Shown here piece after piece: positions 25,843 through 35,186 of a stretch of DNA of 52,639 nt. The first letter of the stretch is position 1. Every line of letters begins with the position of its first letter. A program made the translations under genes and the position numbers. Source of the DNA: an uncultured Cocleimonas sp. (lineage in GTDB: Bacteria > Pseudomonadota > Gammaproteobacteria > Thiotrichales > Thiotrichaceae); assembly GCF_947495625.1 (NCBI RefSeq), contig NZ_CANLZW010000033.1:1-52639 (forward strand), in the 5' to 3' direction. Below the pieces are notes generated by a model. That model was not told the DNA's origin. It saw only the letters and a list, made by a program, of their open reading frames with translations, and did not search any database.

Positions 25843-28800
25843 CTAGTTCTTCAATTGCTTTCTACGTTTTCGTTCTTTTCTTCTCATCCCCGCAAGATAC
25901 AGGGTAGGAATAGCAAACAGTGTGAGTAGGGATGAGAAGCCGACACCCCAAACAATGGAAGTGGCAACAGGCCCCCAGATTAGGGATTGACCGCCTAACC
26001 CAACTGCTAATGACATTAATCCGGCAATAGTGGTTAACGTCGTAATCATTATAGGAATTACGCGTCGTCGTGATGCATAGATGGTTGCGTGAACAGCCGA
26101 CATACCGGTATAAATTCGGTCATTGGCAGCAGATATAAGCACAATCGCCGCATTTACTGCAATCCCGGCTAAAGCAACAACACCGTATAAGGTATATAAA
26201 CTCAGCGGGTTTTGCGTGACTAATAACCCTAAAATAACACCTGTAAAAGCAAGTGGAACGGTTGCAAGAATAATAAAAGGTTGAAAATAACTTTTGAATT
26301 GAGTGCCTAATATCAAATACATCAAACCTATTCCAATCAAAAACAGCTTGGCTATGGAGTTAATACTGTCTTTGATATCATCCAGTTGTCCTGAAAAATC
26401 GAGGTCAATACTGGGGAAATCCTTACGATACTTTTCCCAACCATCTAGCATCAATTTATTGGCGGTCACCGTATCTAATTCACATTGACTGTAGTCACGC
26501 TCTTCTCCATAAAGTGCGGGACGTAAACGGCAAGCCATAAAGTCTTCTTTTCCTTTGGGCTTATCAATATCTGCCTCTAATGTAATCGCTCTTCTGAAAT
26601 TGTAATGACGAATATTACCCAAAGATACGCCACGTTCCTGAGTCATTAACTGGTTTAGTGGAATGCTCGAACCACTAGGAGTGGGTATTCTGAATCTTAG
26701 TAATTCGCCAATATCATTGCTTTTGGTTGAGTCTGCTTTCACGCGGATTTGTAGTTTTTCACCTTTGTCTTGCATCTCTGCTACGACTTCACCGTCAACG
26801 AGCAAACGAACGGTTCTTGTTATATCCATAGGGTTTATACCCGAACGGCGAACCGCATCGTGATTCATCTTCAAGGTGAGTTCCATACGACCACGACTGG
26901 CATCATCACTGATGTCTTTTATGCCTTTGATGCCTTCTAAAATTTCACGAAGTTTGTCGCTGGCTTGCTTGATAGTCTGGTAGTCATCGCCTCTAACTTT
27001 AACACTGATTGGCTTACTGGAAGGTGGACCGCCCTGAAGTTTTAAGAATGAAATGTTGTTTGCCCCAACGACACTTGTGACGTCTTCTCGCATTTCATTG
27101 ATAATAGTGTCTACATCGCGTGAGCCTTGATCCATCGGCAACAGGCTTACAACAATCTGTCCGTATTGATCGCCGTACATGGGTTCTGTTTCGGTAAACA
27201 TAAGACCAGCATAACTAGCGACTGAGCGGGCATCTCTAACAGTATCCGGGTTTTCTTTGATATTTTCTGTAGCGCCTTTAAGGTGTTTTTTAATGGCTGC
27301 CTCTACTTTCAACGTGGTACTTAGCGTTTCATCCAAAGGGGTTGATGTTGGCATTTCAACATTTACATAGAAAATTCTTAAGGTATCTGAAGCGAAAAAA
27401 TCGACTCGAATCATTCCTGCACTAAGGGCACCAATGGCCGTGACAAACGCTAGGAAAATTGTGAGAAGCGTCATTTTCGGCCAACGCAATGCACGGATTA
27501 GAATTTTAGAGTATTTGAGCTGAATCCAGTGAATAAAGGATTCACGCCATCGTTGAATTCTTGAGGGTTTAGAAAAGTTAATTCTAGCGCCATGAACGTG
27601 AGATGGAAGCATCCAAAAGGCTTCTATCAGGCTAATAATTAAAGCAATGGTGACTACCATCGGTATCACACGCATGAATTTACCCAAAATTCCTGGCAAT
27701 AACATTAATGGTAGAAAAGCAGCAATCGTGGTTAAAACTGCCGTAGTAACCGGAAGAGCAACTTCTTTCATAGCGCCAGTTGCGGCATCTAGAGAATTCA
27801 TGCCTCTTTGAAGTCGGTAATAAATTGATTCAACCACAACCACTGCATCATCTACCAGCATTCCTAATACAATCACAACACCTAGCAATACTGTGATATT
27901 CAGGGTTTCTCCATTAGCCGCCAATACCCAGAATGTGGCTGCCAATATAAAAGGAATACCAATGGCAGTTAATAGAGCTATTCGAGTGCCTAAAAATAGC
28001 CATGCCACAATCAATACCAGTAACAAGCCAATCAGTGCATTACTTTGCATGATGTTAATCGCTTGTTTTGTCGGTAAGGTTTGGTCATCGACCATTTGTA
28101 ATTGGATGCCGGTGTTTTCTGTAATGCTATTTTGTTCGTCAACCCACTGATTTAACTGGTCAACAAGTTGAATAACGTTAGTGTTATCTTGCTTCATTAC
28201 TGATAGTAAAACCGCGGGTTTTCCATCGATACTGACTTCTTGAGAGGCTTTTTTACGTGCTCGTTGCACAACGGCAACACGAGAAAGTGGTACCTCACCA
28301 TTTAAACCAGGAATAGGAAATTGAGCCACTTCAGATGGGTCACTGTTTTTTCCCACTATTCTAACTAGCCAACTTTGTTTGCCGATGCTTGTCGTTCCGG
28401 CTGATACGTCTTGAAACCAAAGTTTGAGTGAATCAGCGAGTTTTCCAGGTGTGAGTTGTAACGATTCCAGAGCTTCGGGAATAAAATTAATTTGCAGTTC
28501 AGGGTCATCAAGTGCGACAGAATCTACACGATCAACGCCTTTCATTTGTTCTATAGAGTCACTAACAGTCTGGGCACGTTTTCGTAATCGCTCATCATCA
28601 GCATCTGAAACTACAGCAACTAGTGCTGCGGGGAATGCATTGCCTGAAGTAATTTCTAATATTTGAGAATCTAGTGCTTCTTCGGGTAATTCGTTTTGTA
28701 CATTTTGTAATTCACGGCGTAAATCAGCGAGCCTTTTGTCATAACGTCTTTCAGGAATATCTTCGAAGCGGACTAGTATGCTTGAAATATTTTCACGGCT

Positions 28801-29043
28801 ATTACTTGAGACGAAGTTCATGTCTGAGATGCCATTGATAGAATCTTCCAGTACATCTGTTACTCTTTTTTCTACATCTGATGCGGAAGCGCCGGGTAAC
28901 GCGGTGATGATGGTTATCCAATTAAAATTTATGGTCGGATCTTGTTGGCGAGGCATTTCTTTATAGGACAAGAATCCAATAATCAGCACTAATACAAATG
29001 TTAGGTTTGCAAGTACGTGATTTTGGATGAGGCGTGAATACAT
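25843..29043 (-). CDS. RND-family efflux transporter, inner-membrane pump
   Basis: 1066 residues with AcrB/MMPL-type organisation: 12 transmembrane helices and two large periplasmic loops. The proton-relay Asp pair is present in the TM4 motif GMLVDDAVVVVE, so the pump is likely active. It belongs to the HAE/MdtC-like branch; PRQQDPTINFNW near the N-terminus is typical of environmental RND pumps. It is encoded immediately after its periplasmic adaptor (26 bases). No outer-membrane factor gene is nearby, so it probably uses a TolC encoded elsewhere. The substrate is unknown. Confidence 0.92.
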   Translation of the reverse strand: MYSRLIQNHVLANLTFVLVLIIGFLSYKEMPRQQDPTINFNWITIITALPGASASDVEKRVTDVLEDSINGISDMNFVSSNSRENISSILVRFEDIPERRYDKRLADLRRELQNVQNELPEEALDSQILEITSGNAFPAALVAVVSDADDERLRKRAQTVSDSIEQMKGVDRVDSVALDDPELQINFIPEALESLQLTPGKLADSLKLWFQDVSAGTTSIGKQSWLVRIVGKNSDPSEVAQFPIPGLNGEVPLSRVAVVQRARKKASQEVSIDGKPAVLLSVMKQDNTNVIQLVDQLNQWVDEQNSITENTGIQLQMVDDQTLPTKQAINIMQSNALIGLLLVLIVAWLFLGTRIALLTAIGIPFILAATFWVLAANGETLNITVLLGVVIVLGMLVDDAVVVVESIYYRLQRGMNSLDAATGAMKEVALPVTTAVLTTIAAFLPLMLLPGILGKFMRVIPMVVTIALIISLIEAFWMLPSHVHGARINFSKPSRIQRWRESFIHWIQLKYSKILIRALRWPKMTLLTIFLAFVTAIGALSAGMIRVDFFASDTLRIFYVNVEMPTSTPLDETLSTTLKVEAAIKKHLKGATENIKENPDTVRDARSVASYAGLMFTETEPMYGDQYGQIVVSLLPMDQGSRDVDTIINEMREDVTSVVGANNISFLKLQGGPPSSKPISVKVRGDDYQTIKQASDKLREILEGIKGIKDISDDASRGRMELTLKMNHDAVRRSGINPMDITRTVRLLVDGEVVAEMQDKGEKLQIRVKADSTKSNDIGELLRFRIPTPSGSSIPLNQLMTQERGVSLGNIRHYNFRRAITLEADIDKPKGKEDFMACRLRPALYGEERDYSQCELDTVTANKLMLDGWEKYRKDFPSIDLDFSGQLDDIKDSINSIAKLFLIGIGLMYLILGTQFKSYFQPFIILATVPLAFTGVILGLLVTQNPLSLYTLYGVVALAGIAVNAAIVLISAANDRIYTGMSAVHATIYASRRRVIPIMITTLTTIAGLMSLAVGLGGQSLIWGPVATSIVWGVGFSSLLTLFAIPTLYLAGMRRKERKRRKQLKN

Positions 29044-29068
29044 AAATGTTAGGGATTATTCTTATTAG

Positions 29069-30118
29069 CTACTGAATACTAATAAGTTGTCCATCACTGA
29101 CCCTGAATTGATTTTTATTGATGATTGCTGTTTGTTGGGGTAAATCGATATTTGCTGGTTGTCCTTCTATGGCATTTTTTAGCACGATAAACTTTGCTTT
29201 TCCGGTACCATCAACGATATCTTCAGCAATCATAATGCCGAGGTTTTGGCCTTTTCTTTGAATAAATTCGGTTGGTATTTGCAAGTTGCCATTGCTCCAT
29301 TCAATTCTTCCGGATATTCCAGCAGCAAGGTGAGTAGAGTCAGGTAAGATTAAGCGAACTTCCTGGGTTCGGCTTGTCACGTCAACATTTTGAATAATAC
29401 TTCGAATAGATGTTTTGATTCTTTCTTCGCCAGCAACAAACTCAATCAGATTTGCGCCTTTAACCTCATTGATAGATGTCACTGGTATGTCCGCTTTAAC
29501 TTCTAATGCCGCATCTTCCATTAATTGAAAAAGAGCAGTGCCGGGTAAAACAAGTTGTCCTTGTTGTACGATTTTTTGGGTGATTTGACCTGAAAAAGGC
29601 GCTTTGATTGTACATCGCTCAATAGTCAGTTCTGTGTTCTCTATTGATGCTTTCTTTAGTTCGATATCCGCTAGCGAAGTCTGTTGAGTGGCTTCTGTTC
29701 TCTCGAATAGTTCTCGAGGTATTGTACCATTTTTGATTAATCGTTGATTTCGAGCAAGCTGTTTCTTGGCTAAATTCAGTTGGGTTTCCGCGACTTTCAG
29801 TGCAGCTTTTGCTTGTTTCTTAACTAAAAGGTAACTTCTACAATCTAATGAAGCGAGTTTTTCCCCTTTTCGAACAAAAGAGCCAGCTTCAGTGTTTATA
29901 GAATTTACTCTGCCTGTAATTTCCGCACTCAATGTAGAGTGATTTGTGCTAATAATATTTGCAGGGCCGCTATTTTTGGTAGAAATGAGAACAGAGGAAA
30001 GCGGCACAATGCTTACGTTTAATAACTTGTTGTCGCTATATATTTTATAGGGCATTAATATGCAGAGAATTAACAATGCATATTTGGATAAATTCATTTT
30101 TATTGTTCGAGCGTTCAT
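29069..30118 (-). CDS. RND efflux periplasmic adaptor (membrane fusion protein)
   Basis: About 349 residues with a signal or anchor segment at the N-terminus (LLILCILMP). The lipoyl/barrel-sandwich halves lie around AEITGRVNSINTEAGSFVRKG and TIKAPFSGQITQKIVQQGQL, with a helical hairpin between. I choose the ATG at 30118, which has GGAG nine bases upstream, over the ATG at 30136. The longer start would place an operator-like dyad 2 bases from the start. It is first gene of a two-gene pump operon. Confidence 0.88.
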   Translation of the reverse strand: MNARTIKMNLSKYALLILCILMPYKIYSDNKLLNVSIVPLSSVLISTKNSGPANIISTNHSTLSAEITGRVNSINTEAGSFVRKGEKLASLDCRSYLLVKKQAKAALKVAETQLNLAKKQLARNQRLIKNGTIPRELFERTEATQQTSLADIELKKASIENTELTIERCTIKAPFSGQITQKIVQQGQLVLPGTALFQLMEDAALEVKADIPVTSINEVKGANLIEFVAGEERIKTSIRSIIQNVDVTSRTQEVRLILPDSTHLAAGISGRIEWSNGNLQIPTEFIQRKGQNLGIMIAEDIVDGTGKAKFIVLKNAIEGQPANIDLPQQTAIINKNQFRVSDGQLISIQ

Positions 30119-30133
30119 ATAGGTAGTCTCCAG

Positions 30134-30149
30134 CATACCTATTGGTATG
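30134..30149 (-). promoter_or_regulatory. operator-like dyad upstream of RND operon
   Basis: Perfect inverted repeat CATACC-TATT-GGTATG overlapping a TTGACA hexamer on minus (30147-30152). A TetR- or MerR-type regulator could bind here. No consensus -10 is present at 17 bases, and no regulator gene is adjacent. Confidence 0.45.
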
Positions 30150-30230
30150 TCAATTTCACTGGCTATTACTCAATATGAGATGTCTTAACGTATTATCCTA
30201 AGGAGGAAACTCTTCCTGGTAAGTTGTCTT

Positions 30231-31115
30231 TTAAGCTAAACCAAAATAATTTGACATAGAATTTATGATGGGCTCTCTCCATATGAATCCAATAAAACCT
30301 GCAAGTGCTAACCATGGTCCAAATGGTATTGGTTGACTCTCTTTCTGGCCTTGTAAAACCATCATTAATATACCAACGATAGCTCCAACTAAAGATGCGG
30401 CGAAAATTGTAAAAGGTAACACTTGCCAGCCTGCCCATGCTCCAATAGCAGCTAATATTTTGAAGTCACCATAGCCCATTCCTTCTTTTCCAGTGATTAA
30501 TTTGAACAAGTGGAAAAGACTCCATAAGGACATATAGCCTATCATTGCGCCCAAGATACTGCTTTTTAGATCTACAAACATTGCTTGAAAATTTACAGCA
30601 ATTCCTAACCACATTAATGGAATGGTGAGGTTGTCTGGTAGTAACATGGTTTTCGCATCAATCAACGACAGTGTTATTAATGTCCAGGTGAAAATTAATG
30701 CAGCAAGTGTTTGCCAACCAAAACCAATTTTCCACGCAACAAAAACTGAAACTGTAGCTGTTGCTAGCTCTACCAGAGGATATTGAATTGAGATGCCTGT
30801 TTTACAAGAGGAGCATTTTCCTCTTAAAAATAGATAACTTAGTACCGGTATATTTTCTATAGCAGTAATCATATGCCCACAGTGAGGGCACTGTGATCTT
30901 GGTACGAATAAGTTGAATTTTTTGGAAGAGTCATGGTTAGGATCTGAGTGATCCCCGCCAAATAGTTCTTCGCACTCTTCCCTCCAACCTTGCTGTAACA
31001 TGATTGGAATACGATATATAGCCGCGTTTAAGAAACTACCAACAAGTAGTGAAAACAACCCTACAACCGTGAGGAAGAACATAGTGTTCTCCCTCAATAG
31101 TGAAATCAATTCCAT
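30231..31115 (-). CDS. pilD: type IV prepilin peptidase / N-methyltransferase
   Basis: 294-residue inner-membrane protein. The N-terminal cytoplasmic domain has the zinc tetracysteine Cys76/79 and Cys101/104. The catalytic aspartates are Asp153 (LIDAKTM) and Asp217 in the GxGD-type motif GYGDFK. It cleaves and methylates prepilins. A ribosome-binding site AGGGGA lies 6 bases before the ATG. It is third gene of pilB-pilC-pilD on minus. Confidence 0.95.
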   Translation of the reverse strand: MELISLLRENTMFFLTVVGLFSLLVGSFLNAAIYRIPIMLQQGWREECEELFGGDHSDPNHDSSKKFNLFVPRSQCPHCGHMITAIENIPVLSYLFLRGKCSSCKTGISIQYPLVELATATVSVFVAWKIGFGWQTLAALIFTWTLITLSLIDAKTMLLPDNLTIPLMWLGIAVNFQAMFVDLKSSILGAMIGYMSLWSLFHLFKLITGKEGMGYGDFKILAAIGAWAGWQVLPFTIFAASLVGAIVGILMMVLQGQKESQPIPFGPWLALAGFIGFIWREPIINSMSNYFGLA

Positions 31116-31147
31116 TTATTTCCCCTAAGCCCTTTAGATTAATTATT

Positions 31148-32383
31148 TTAACCTACTGCAGCTCCTAACTTAAAGATCGGTAAGTACATGGCTATAACTA
31201 AACCACCGACTAAAACACCAAGAACAGCCATTATCATAGGTTCCATTTGTTTTGATAGTGTATCTACCAAATCATCAACTTGCTCTTCAAAATAATCTGC
31301 AACTTTATCTAGCATTTCTTCAAGTCGCCCAGATTCTTCACCTATTTTAGCCATTTGCACTACCATGCTAGGAAATTCCTGTGTAGTTGTCATTGCTACA
31401 TGAAGTTGCACACCTTTAGAAGTGTCTTCTTTAATTTGCATGGTAGCTTCTTCGTAAACTATATTGCCTGTAGCTCCTGCTACAGCGTCCATCGCTTCAA
31501 CCATTGGTACACCCGCAGCAAACATCGTTGATAGTGTACGCGAAAATCTTGCAACAGCTGATTTATTGATGATAACTCCCATTAATGGGATTTTTAATGA
31601 TAGTCTGTCTACAAAACGATGAAACTTTTTGGATCTCCTTCTCGCCTGAGTAAATCCAACAATACTACCTATTGTTATAATGAGGGGTAACCACCAATTA
31701 GCCTGCAACCATTCAGATAATCCAATAACCCAAAGTGTAAAGGCAGGTAAATCTGCACCAAAACCTGCAAATATGTCTTTAAAGGTTGGAATAACCCACA
31801 CAAGCATTATCACCGAAACAACGACCGCTGCAATAATAACAATGACAGGATACATCATCGCTTTTTTAACTTTGGCTTTCATCCTTTCAGTTTTTTCTTT
31901 ATAGGTGGCTACTTTGTCAATCATATCTTCCAAAGTACCGGCCTGTTCACCTGCTCTTATTAAATTTACAAATAAGCTATCAAAATAGAGTGGGTGATGA
32001 GAAAGCGCACCGGCTAAGTCTTCACCACCTTCTATATCTTTAGTAATTTTTTTGATTAATTCACGCATTTTAGGGTTTTCGTGACCATTACTGATAAGTT
32101 CTAAAGATTGAACCATCGGGACACCAGCTCGCATCATCGTAGTTAACTGACGTGCAAATTGAGCAATATCGACAGGCTTAATTTTCCCACCTGAAAGTCT
32201 ATTGCTTTTCTTTTTGATAGACTTTGGGCTAATGCCCTGTCTTCTTAATTCAGCTCTAAGGAAGTTTTCATTCGTTGCTTGATTCTCACCACGAATTTTT
32301 ACTCCACTTTTATTAATACCTTCCCATACAAAAGTAGGCTGATCTAATTTACTGTTTTTTTTATTTGCTACTGCGGTTGCCAT
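31148..32383 (-). CDS. pilC: type IV pilus inner-membrane platform protein
   Basis: 411 residues with two T2SF domains (about 70-195 and 275-400). The motifs FARQLTTMMRAGVPMVQSLE and FSRTLSTMFAAGVPMVEAMD are the duplicated cores. Three transmembrane segments are expected. It couples the PilB motor to pilin assembly. It sits 15 bases downstream of pilB. Confidence 0.95.
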   Translation of the reverse strand: MATAVANKKNSKLDQPTFVWEGINKSGVKIRGENQATNENFLRAELRRQGISPKSIKKKSNRLSGGKIKPVDIAQFARQLTTMMRAGVPMVQSLELISNGHENPKMRELIKKITKDIEGGEDLAGALSHHPLYFDSLFVNLIRAGEQAGTLEDMIDKVATYKEKTERMKAKVKKAMMYPVIVIIAAVVVSVIMLVWVIPTFKDIFAGFGADLPAFTLWVIGLSEWLQANWWLPLIITIGSIVGFTQARRRSKKFHRFVDRLSLKIPLMGVIINKSAVARFSRTLSTMFAAGVPMVEAMDAVAGATGNIVYEEATMQIKEDTSKGVQLHVAMTTTQEFPSMVVQMAKIGEESGRLEEMLDKVADYFEEQVDDLVDTLSKQMEPMIMAVLGVLVGGLVIAMYLPIFKLGAAVG

Positions 32384-32398
32384 ATTAATTTCCTGATA

Positions 32399-34108
32399 TT
32401 AATCTTTAGTGACACGTTCTAATTCAGCAAGAGAAGTTACACCTTGTTTTACTTTGTTCAATGCTGATTGCCTTAAATCATTGATTCCTTCTTTTTTAGA
32501 TTGAATTGCTATTTCTAAGGAATTTGCACCATCCATAATCATAGTTTCCATTACTGAAGAAATAGGCATGACTTGATAGATACCTACACGACCTTTATAG
32601 CCATTCGCACATTCGCCGCATCCATTTGGCTCATATATTTCAATGGAGTCTATCTCTTGTTCATCGAACCCAAGCTGAATGAGAGCCTGTTTTGGAACAT
32701 CTTCAACTAAAACCTTACACTCTTTACATAATCTTCGAGCAAGGCGTTGGGCAACAATTAAATGAACTGAGGATGCAATATTAAATGCAGGAACACCCAT
32801 ATTGATTAAGCGAGTAAGTGTTTCTGGAGCACTATTTGTATGTAGGGTTGATAACAGCAAGTGACCTGTTTGCGCCGCTTTAACAGAAATTTCTGCGGTT
32901 TCAAGGTCTCGAATCTCACCAACCATTATTATATCTGGATCTTGACGTAAAAAAGCTCTTAGTGCACTTGCAAAGGTAAGTCCGACTTTATTGTTTACGT
33001 TAACCTGATTGATACCAGGTACCTGTATTTCCGCAGGATCCTCTGCAGTCGAGATGTTTCTCTCTGAAGTATTAAGAATATTTAGACCGGCATATAACGT
33101 TACTGTTTTACCACTACCTGTAGGCCCTGTTACCAAAATCATTCCATCTGGTTTGCCTAGTGCCGTTAACAGGTCTGTTTTTTGTTTGTCGTCAAAGCCA
33201 AGCACGTCGATGCCAAGAGCTGCAGTATCAGAATCAAGAATACGCATTACGATCTTTTCACCGTACAAAGTAGGTAATGTGTTGACACGAAAATCGATAT
33301 ATTTATCTTCACCCATTCTGAAGTGAATGCGACCATCTTGCGGTATACGTCTTTCAGAAGTATTCAGCTGGGCCATGACTTTGATACGCGAAGTCATTTT
33401 TCTCGCTAAGGCTTTTGGTGGCATACTTACCACTTGCAACATTCCATCTAAACGGAATCTTACACGTAAAATTTTCTCATAAGGCTCGATGTGTATATCT
33501 GAAACCTTCTTTTTAATTGCGTGTGACAAAAGCTCATTTAAGAACTCAGTAACATCTACGCCAGAATCATCTTCTTCCTCTTCTGATTCCAATTCATTGG
33601 TTTCTATAACGAGGTCTTGAGCCGCTGTATCAGAAGAAATAGTCATTCCTGAGCTAACGGCAGAATCACTGTATTCAGGATTTAAAAGTTTTTGTAGTTT
33701 AGAGTATTCAACAATGACAGGTTCAGGCATTAACTCTGTTGCAAATCTGACATCACTTAAGTGAGAGAGAAAGAAAGGATCAGCTACAGCAATTGTAATA
33801 GCTTTACCCATTCTGAATAGCGGATAAAGCTGAGTTTTCCGCATCATTTCTTTTGGGAGCAGGCTTTCGACATCCATAGAAATATCTATAGTGTCAATAT
33901 CCACTAGACTTAGGCCGAACTCTTTACTGTTATAAACAGCGAGATCATTCTCATCGATTAATTTCCGCTGAGCTAGATGCGTCGTAATAGAAACACCCCT
34001 TTCAGTCGAATCAGCTACAGCCTTTTCAGCAACTTCTTGGGTTAGTTTCTTATCAGCGACTAATTTCTTTAGCAGGCTGGGAAGATTTTTGTTTTGAACC
34101 GTTGTCAT
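32399..34108 (-). CDS. pilB: type IV pilus assembly ATPase
   Basis: 569-residue hexameric extension ATPase. An N-terminal T2SSE_N domain (about 1-140) and an acidic linker near 172-184 precede the catalytic domain. Walker A GPTGSGKT is at 328-335, followed by an Asp box, an AEDP/HTN region and a Walker B-type motif (IIMVGEIRD). The zinc tetracysteine is Cys461/464 and Cys497/500. No pilA lies upstream; the neighbour is rubredoxin. First gene of pilB-pilC-pilD. Confidence 0.96.
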   Translation of the reverse strand: MTTVQNKNLPSLLKKLVADKKLTQEVAEKAVADSTERGVSITTHLAQRKLIDENDLAVYNSKEFGLSLVDIDTIDISMDVESLLPKEMMRKTQLYPLFRMGKAITIAVADPFFLSHLSDVRFATELMPEPVIVEYSKLQKLLNPEYSDSAVSSGMTISSDTAAQDLVIETNELESEEEEDDSGVDVTEFLNELLSHAIKKKVSDIHIEPYEKILRVRFRLDGMLQVVSMPPKALARKMTSRIKVMAQLNTSERRIPQDGRIHFRMGEDKYIDFRVNTLPTLYGEKIVMRILDSDTAALGIDVLGFDDKQKTDLLTALGKPDGMILVTGPTGSGKTVTLYAGLNILNTSERNISTAEDPAEIQVPGINQVNVNNKVGLTFASALRAFLRQDPDIIMVGEIRDLETAEISVKAAQTGHLLLSTLHTNSAPETLTRLINMGVPAFNIASSVHLIVAQRLARRLCKECKVLVEDVPKQALIQLGFDEQEIDSIEIYEPNGCGECANGYKGRVGIYQVMPISSVMETMIMDGANSLEIAIQSKKEGINDLRQSALNKVKQGVTSLAELERVTKD

Positions 34109-34352
34109 TATTATTTAAGGACTCTGTCTCTATTTATTATTAGATTTATTTAGGAAGACACATTAAGCATTCTAAAGTTACTCAAGAAGATTTGGAAGAT
34201 TCTCAAGATAATCGGTAGTTTTCTTTTGAGTCATTCTTTCTATTTATATAGAAATTAATTGATAACCTTAGTTAAAATAGAGAATATTTGATATTACAGT
34301 TTCCACCTCCATGCTAAAGATTAATCTAATAGTTATTAAAGAGTTTTAAACC

Positions 34353-34517
34353 ATGAAGTCATATATGTGTATTGTTTGCGGTCTTGTTTATGAGGAAGAA
34401 CAGGGGTGGCCAGAAGATGGAATCGAACCGGGTACAAAGTGGGAAGATGTACCAGAGAGTTGGGAATGTCCAGACTGCGGCGTAGGTAAGTCAGAATTTG
34501 AAATGATTGAAATTTAA
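34353..34517 (+). CDS. rubredoxin
   Basis: A 54-residue protein, easily overlooked because of its size. It has the two rubredoxin knuckles CIVCG (Cys6, Cys9) and CPDCG (Cys39, Cys42), with the [25 protein letters not shown] body and conserved aromatic core. A one-iron electron carrier, cytoplasmic. No rubredoxin reductase or alkane hydroxylase is nearby. It is divergent from pilB across about 240 AT-rich bases. Upstream positions 34109-34352 hold the likely divergent promoters, none firm. Confidence 0.95.
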   Translation: MKSYMCIVCGLVYEEEQGWPEDGIEPGTKWEDVPESWECPDCGVGKSEFEMIEI

Positions 34518-34548
34518 TCTTCAAGGACAACAGCTCTATTATCTCACT

Positions 34549-34596
34549 TTTCCCCTTCTATGTTATTATTTGAATCAAAATGATAATTAGGGGAAA
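34549..34596 (+). repeat. inverted repeat covering a Shine-Dalgarno sequence
   Basis: 8-bp arms TTTCCCCT (34549-34556) and AGGGGAAA (34589-34596) with a 32-base AT-rich loop. The right arm contains the AGGGGA ribosome-binding site of the small frame at 34599. It could sequester that site or act as a weak transcription barrier after rubredoxin. Confidence 0.35.
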
Positions 34597-34598
34597 GA

Positions 34599-34676
34599 AT
34601 GATTAAAAAGAAAGAGAGACGCTGCAATACAAAGATCTCTATAACATGTTCCTGTATCACTTCCTCTAAATATTAA
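34599..34676 (+). CDS. possible 25-residue Cys/Lys-rich peptide upstream of ruvC
   Basis: ATG preceded by AGGGGAAAG; opens MIKKKERR and contains three Cys (one single, one CSC pair) before TAA, 12 bases ahead of the ruvC ATG. There is no recognised family, so the call rests only on the strong ribosome-binding site and position. It may be a leader peptide for ruvC or chance. Confidence 0.25.
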   Translation: MIKKKERRCNTKISITCSCITSSKY

Positions 34677-34688
34677 ACTGGTTTTATT

Positions 34689-35186
34689 ATGAGAATTCTA
34701 GGAATAGATCCAGGCTCAAGAATTACAGGTATTGGGATTATTGATAGTGATGGCCGATACAGTCAGCATGTACACAGTACTTGTATTCGTTTAGGCAACG
34801 ATCCATTTCCTATACGTTTGGGAAAAATATACAAAGAAATCGAATTAATCATAAGAGAATATCAGCCAACCCAAATGGCTATTGAAGATGTTTTCTTATC
34901 AAATAATCCTTCTTCTGCATTAAAACTAGGGCAAGCAAGAGGGGCGGCTATTTGTGCAACTGTGATGCAAAATGTTCCAGTTTTTGAATACAGTGCCCGC
35001 GAAATTAAACAAGCTGTTGTAGGAAAGGGTAATGCAGATAAATCACAAGTCCAGCACATGGTAAAACTGTTATTAAACCTATCAGGTAAACTACAATCAG
35101 ATACAGCGGATGGCTTGGCAATAGCGTTAAGCCACGCGCATGTGGGTTCTACTAAAATACGTCTACAGGAAGCACTGTTAAAATGA
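34689..35186 (+). CDS. ruvC: Holliday-junction endonuclease RuvC
   Basis: 165 residues, full length. Active-site acids follow the RuvC pattern: Asp7 in GIDPGS, Glu in AIEDVF (near 66), and the C-terminal DTADGLAIALSHAH. It resolves junctions held by RuvAB. The stop overlaps the ruvA ATG by 4 bases. No canonical ribosome-binding site precedes the ATG. No LexA box recognised. Confidence 0.96.
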   Translation: MRILGIDPGSRITGIGIIDSDGRYSQHVHSTCIRLGNDPFPIRLGKIYKEIELIIREYQPTQMAIEDVFLSNNPSSALKLGQARGAAICATVMQNVPVFEYSAREIKQAVVGKGNADKSQVQHMVKLLLNLSGKLQSDTADGLAIALSHAHVGSTKIRLQEALLK

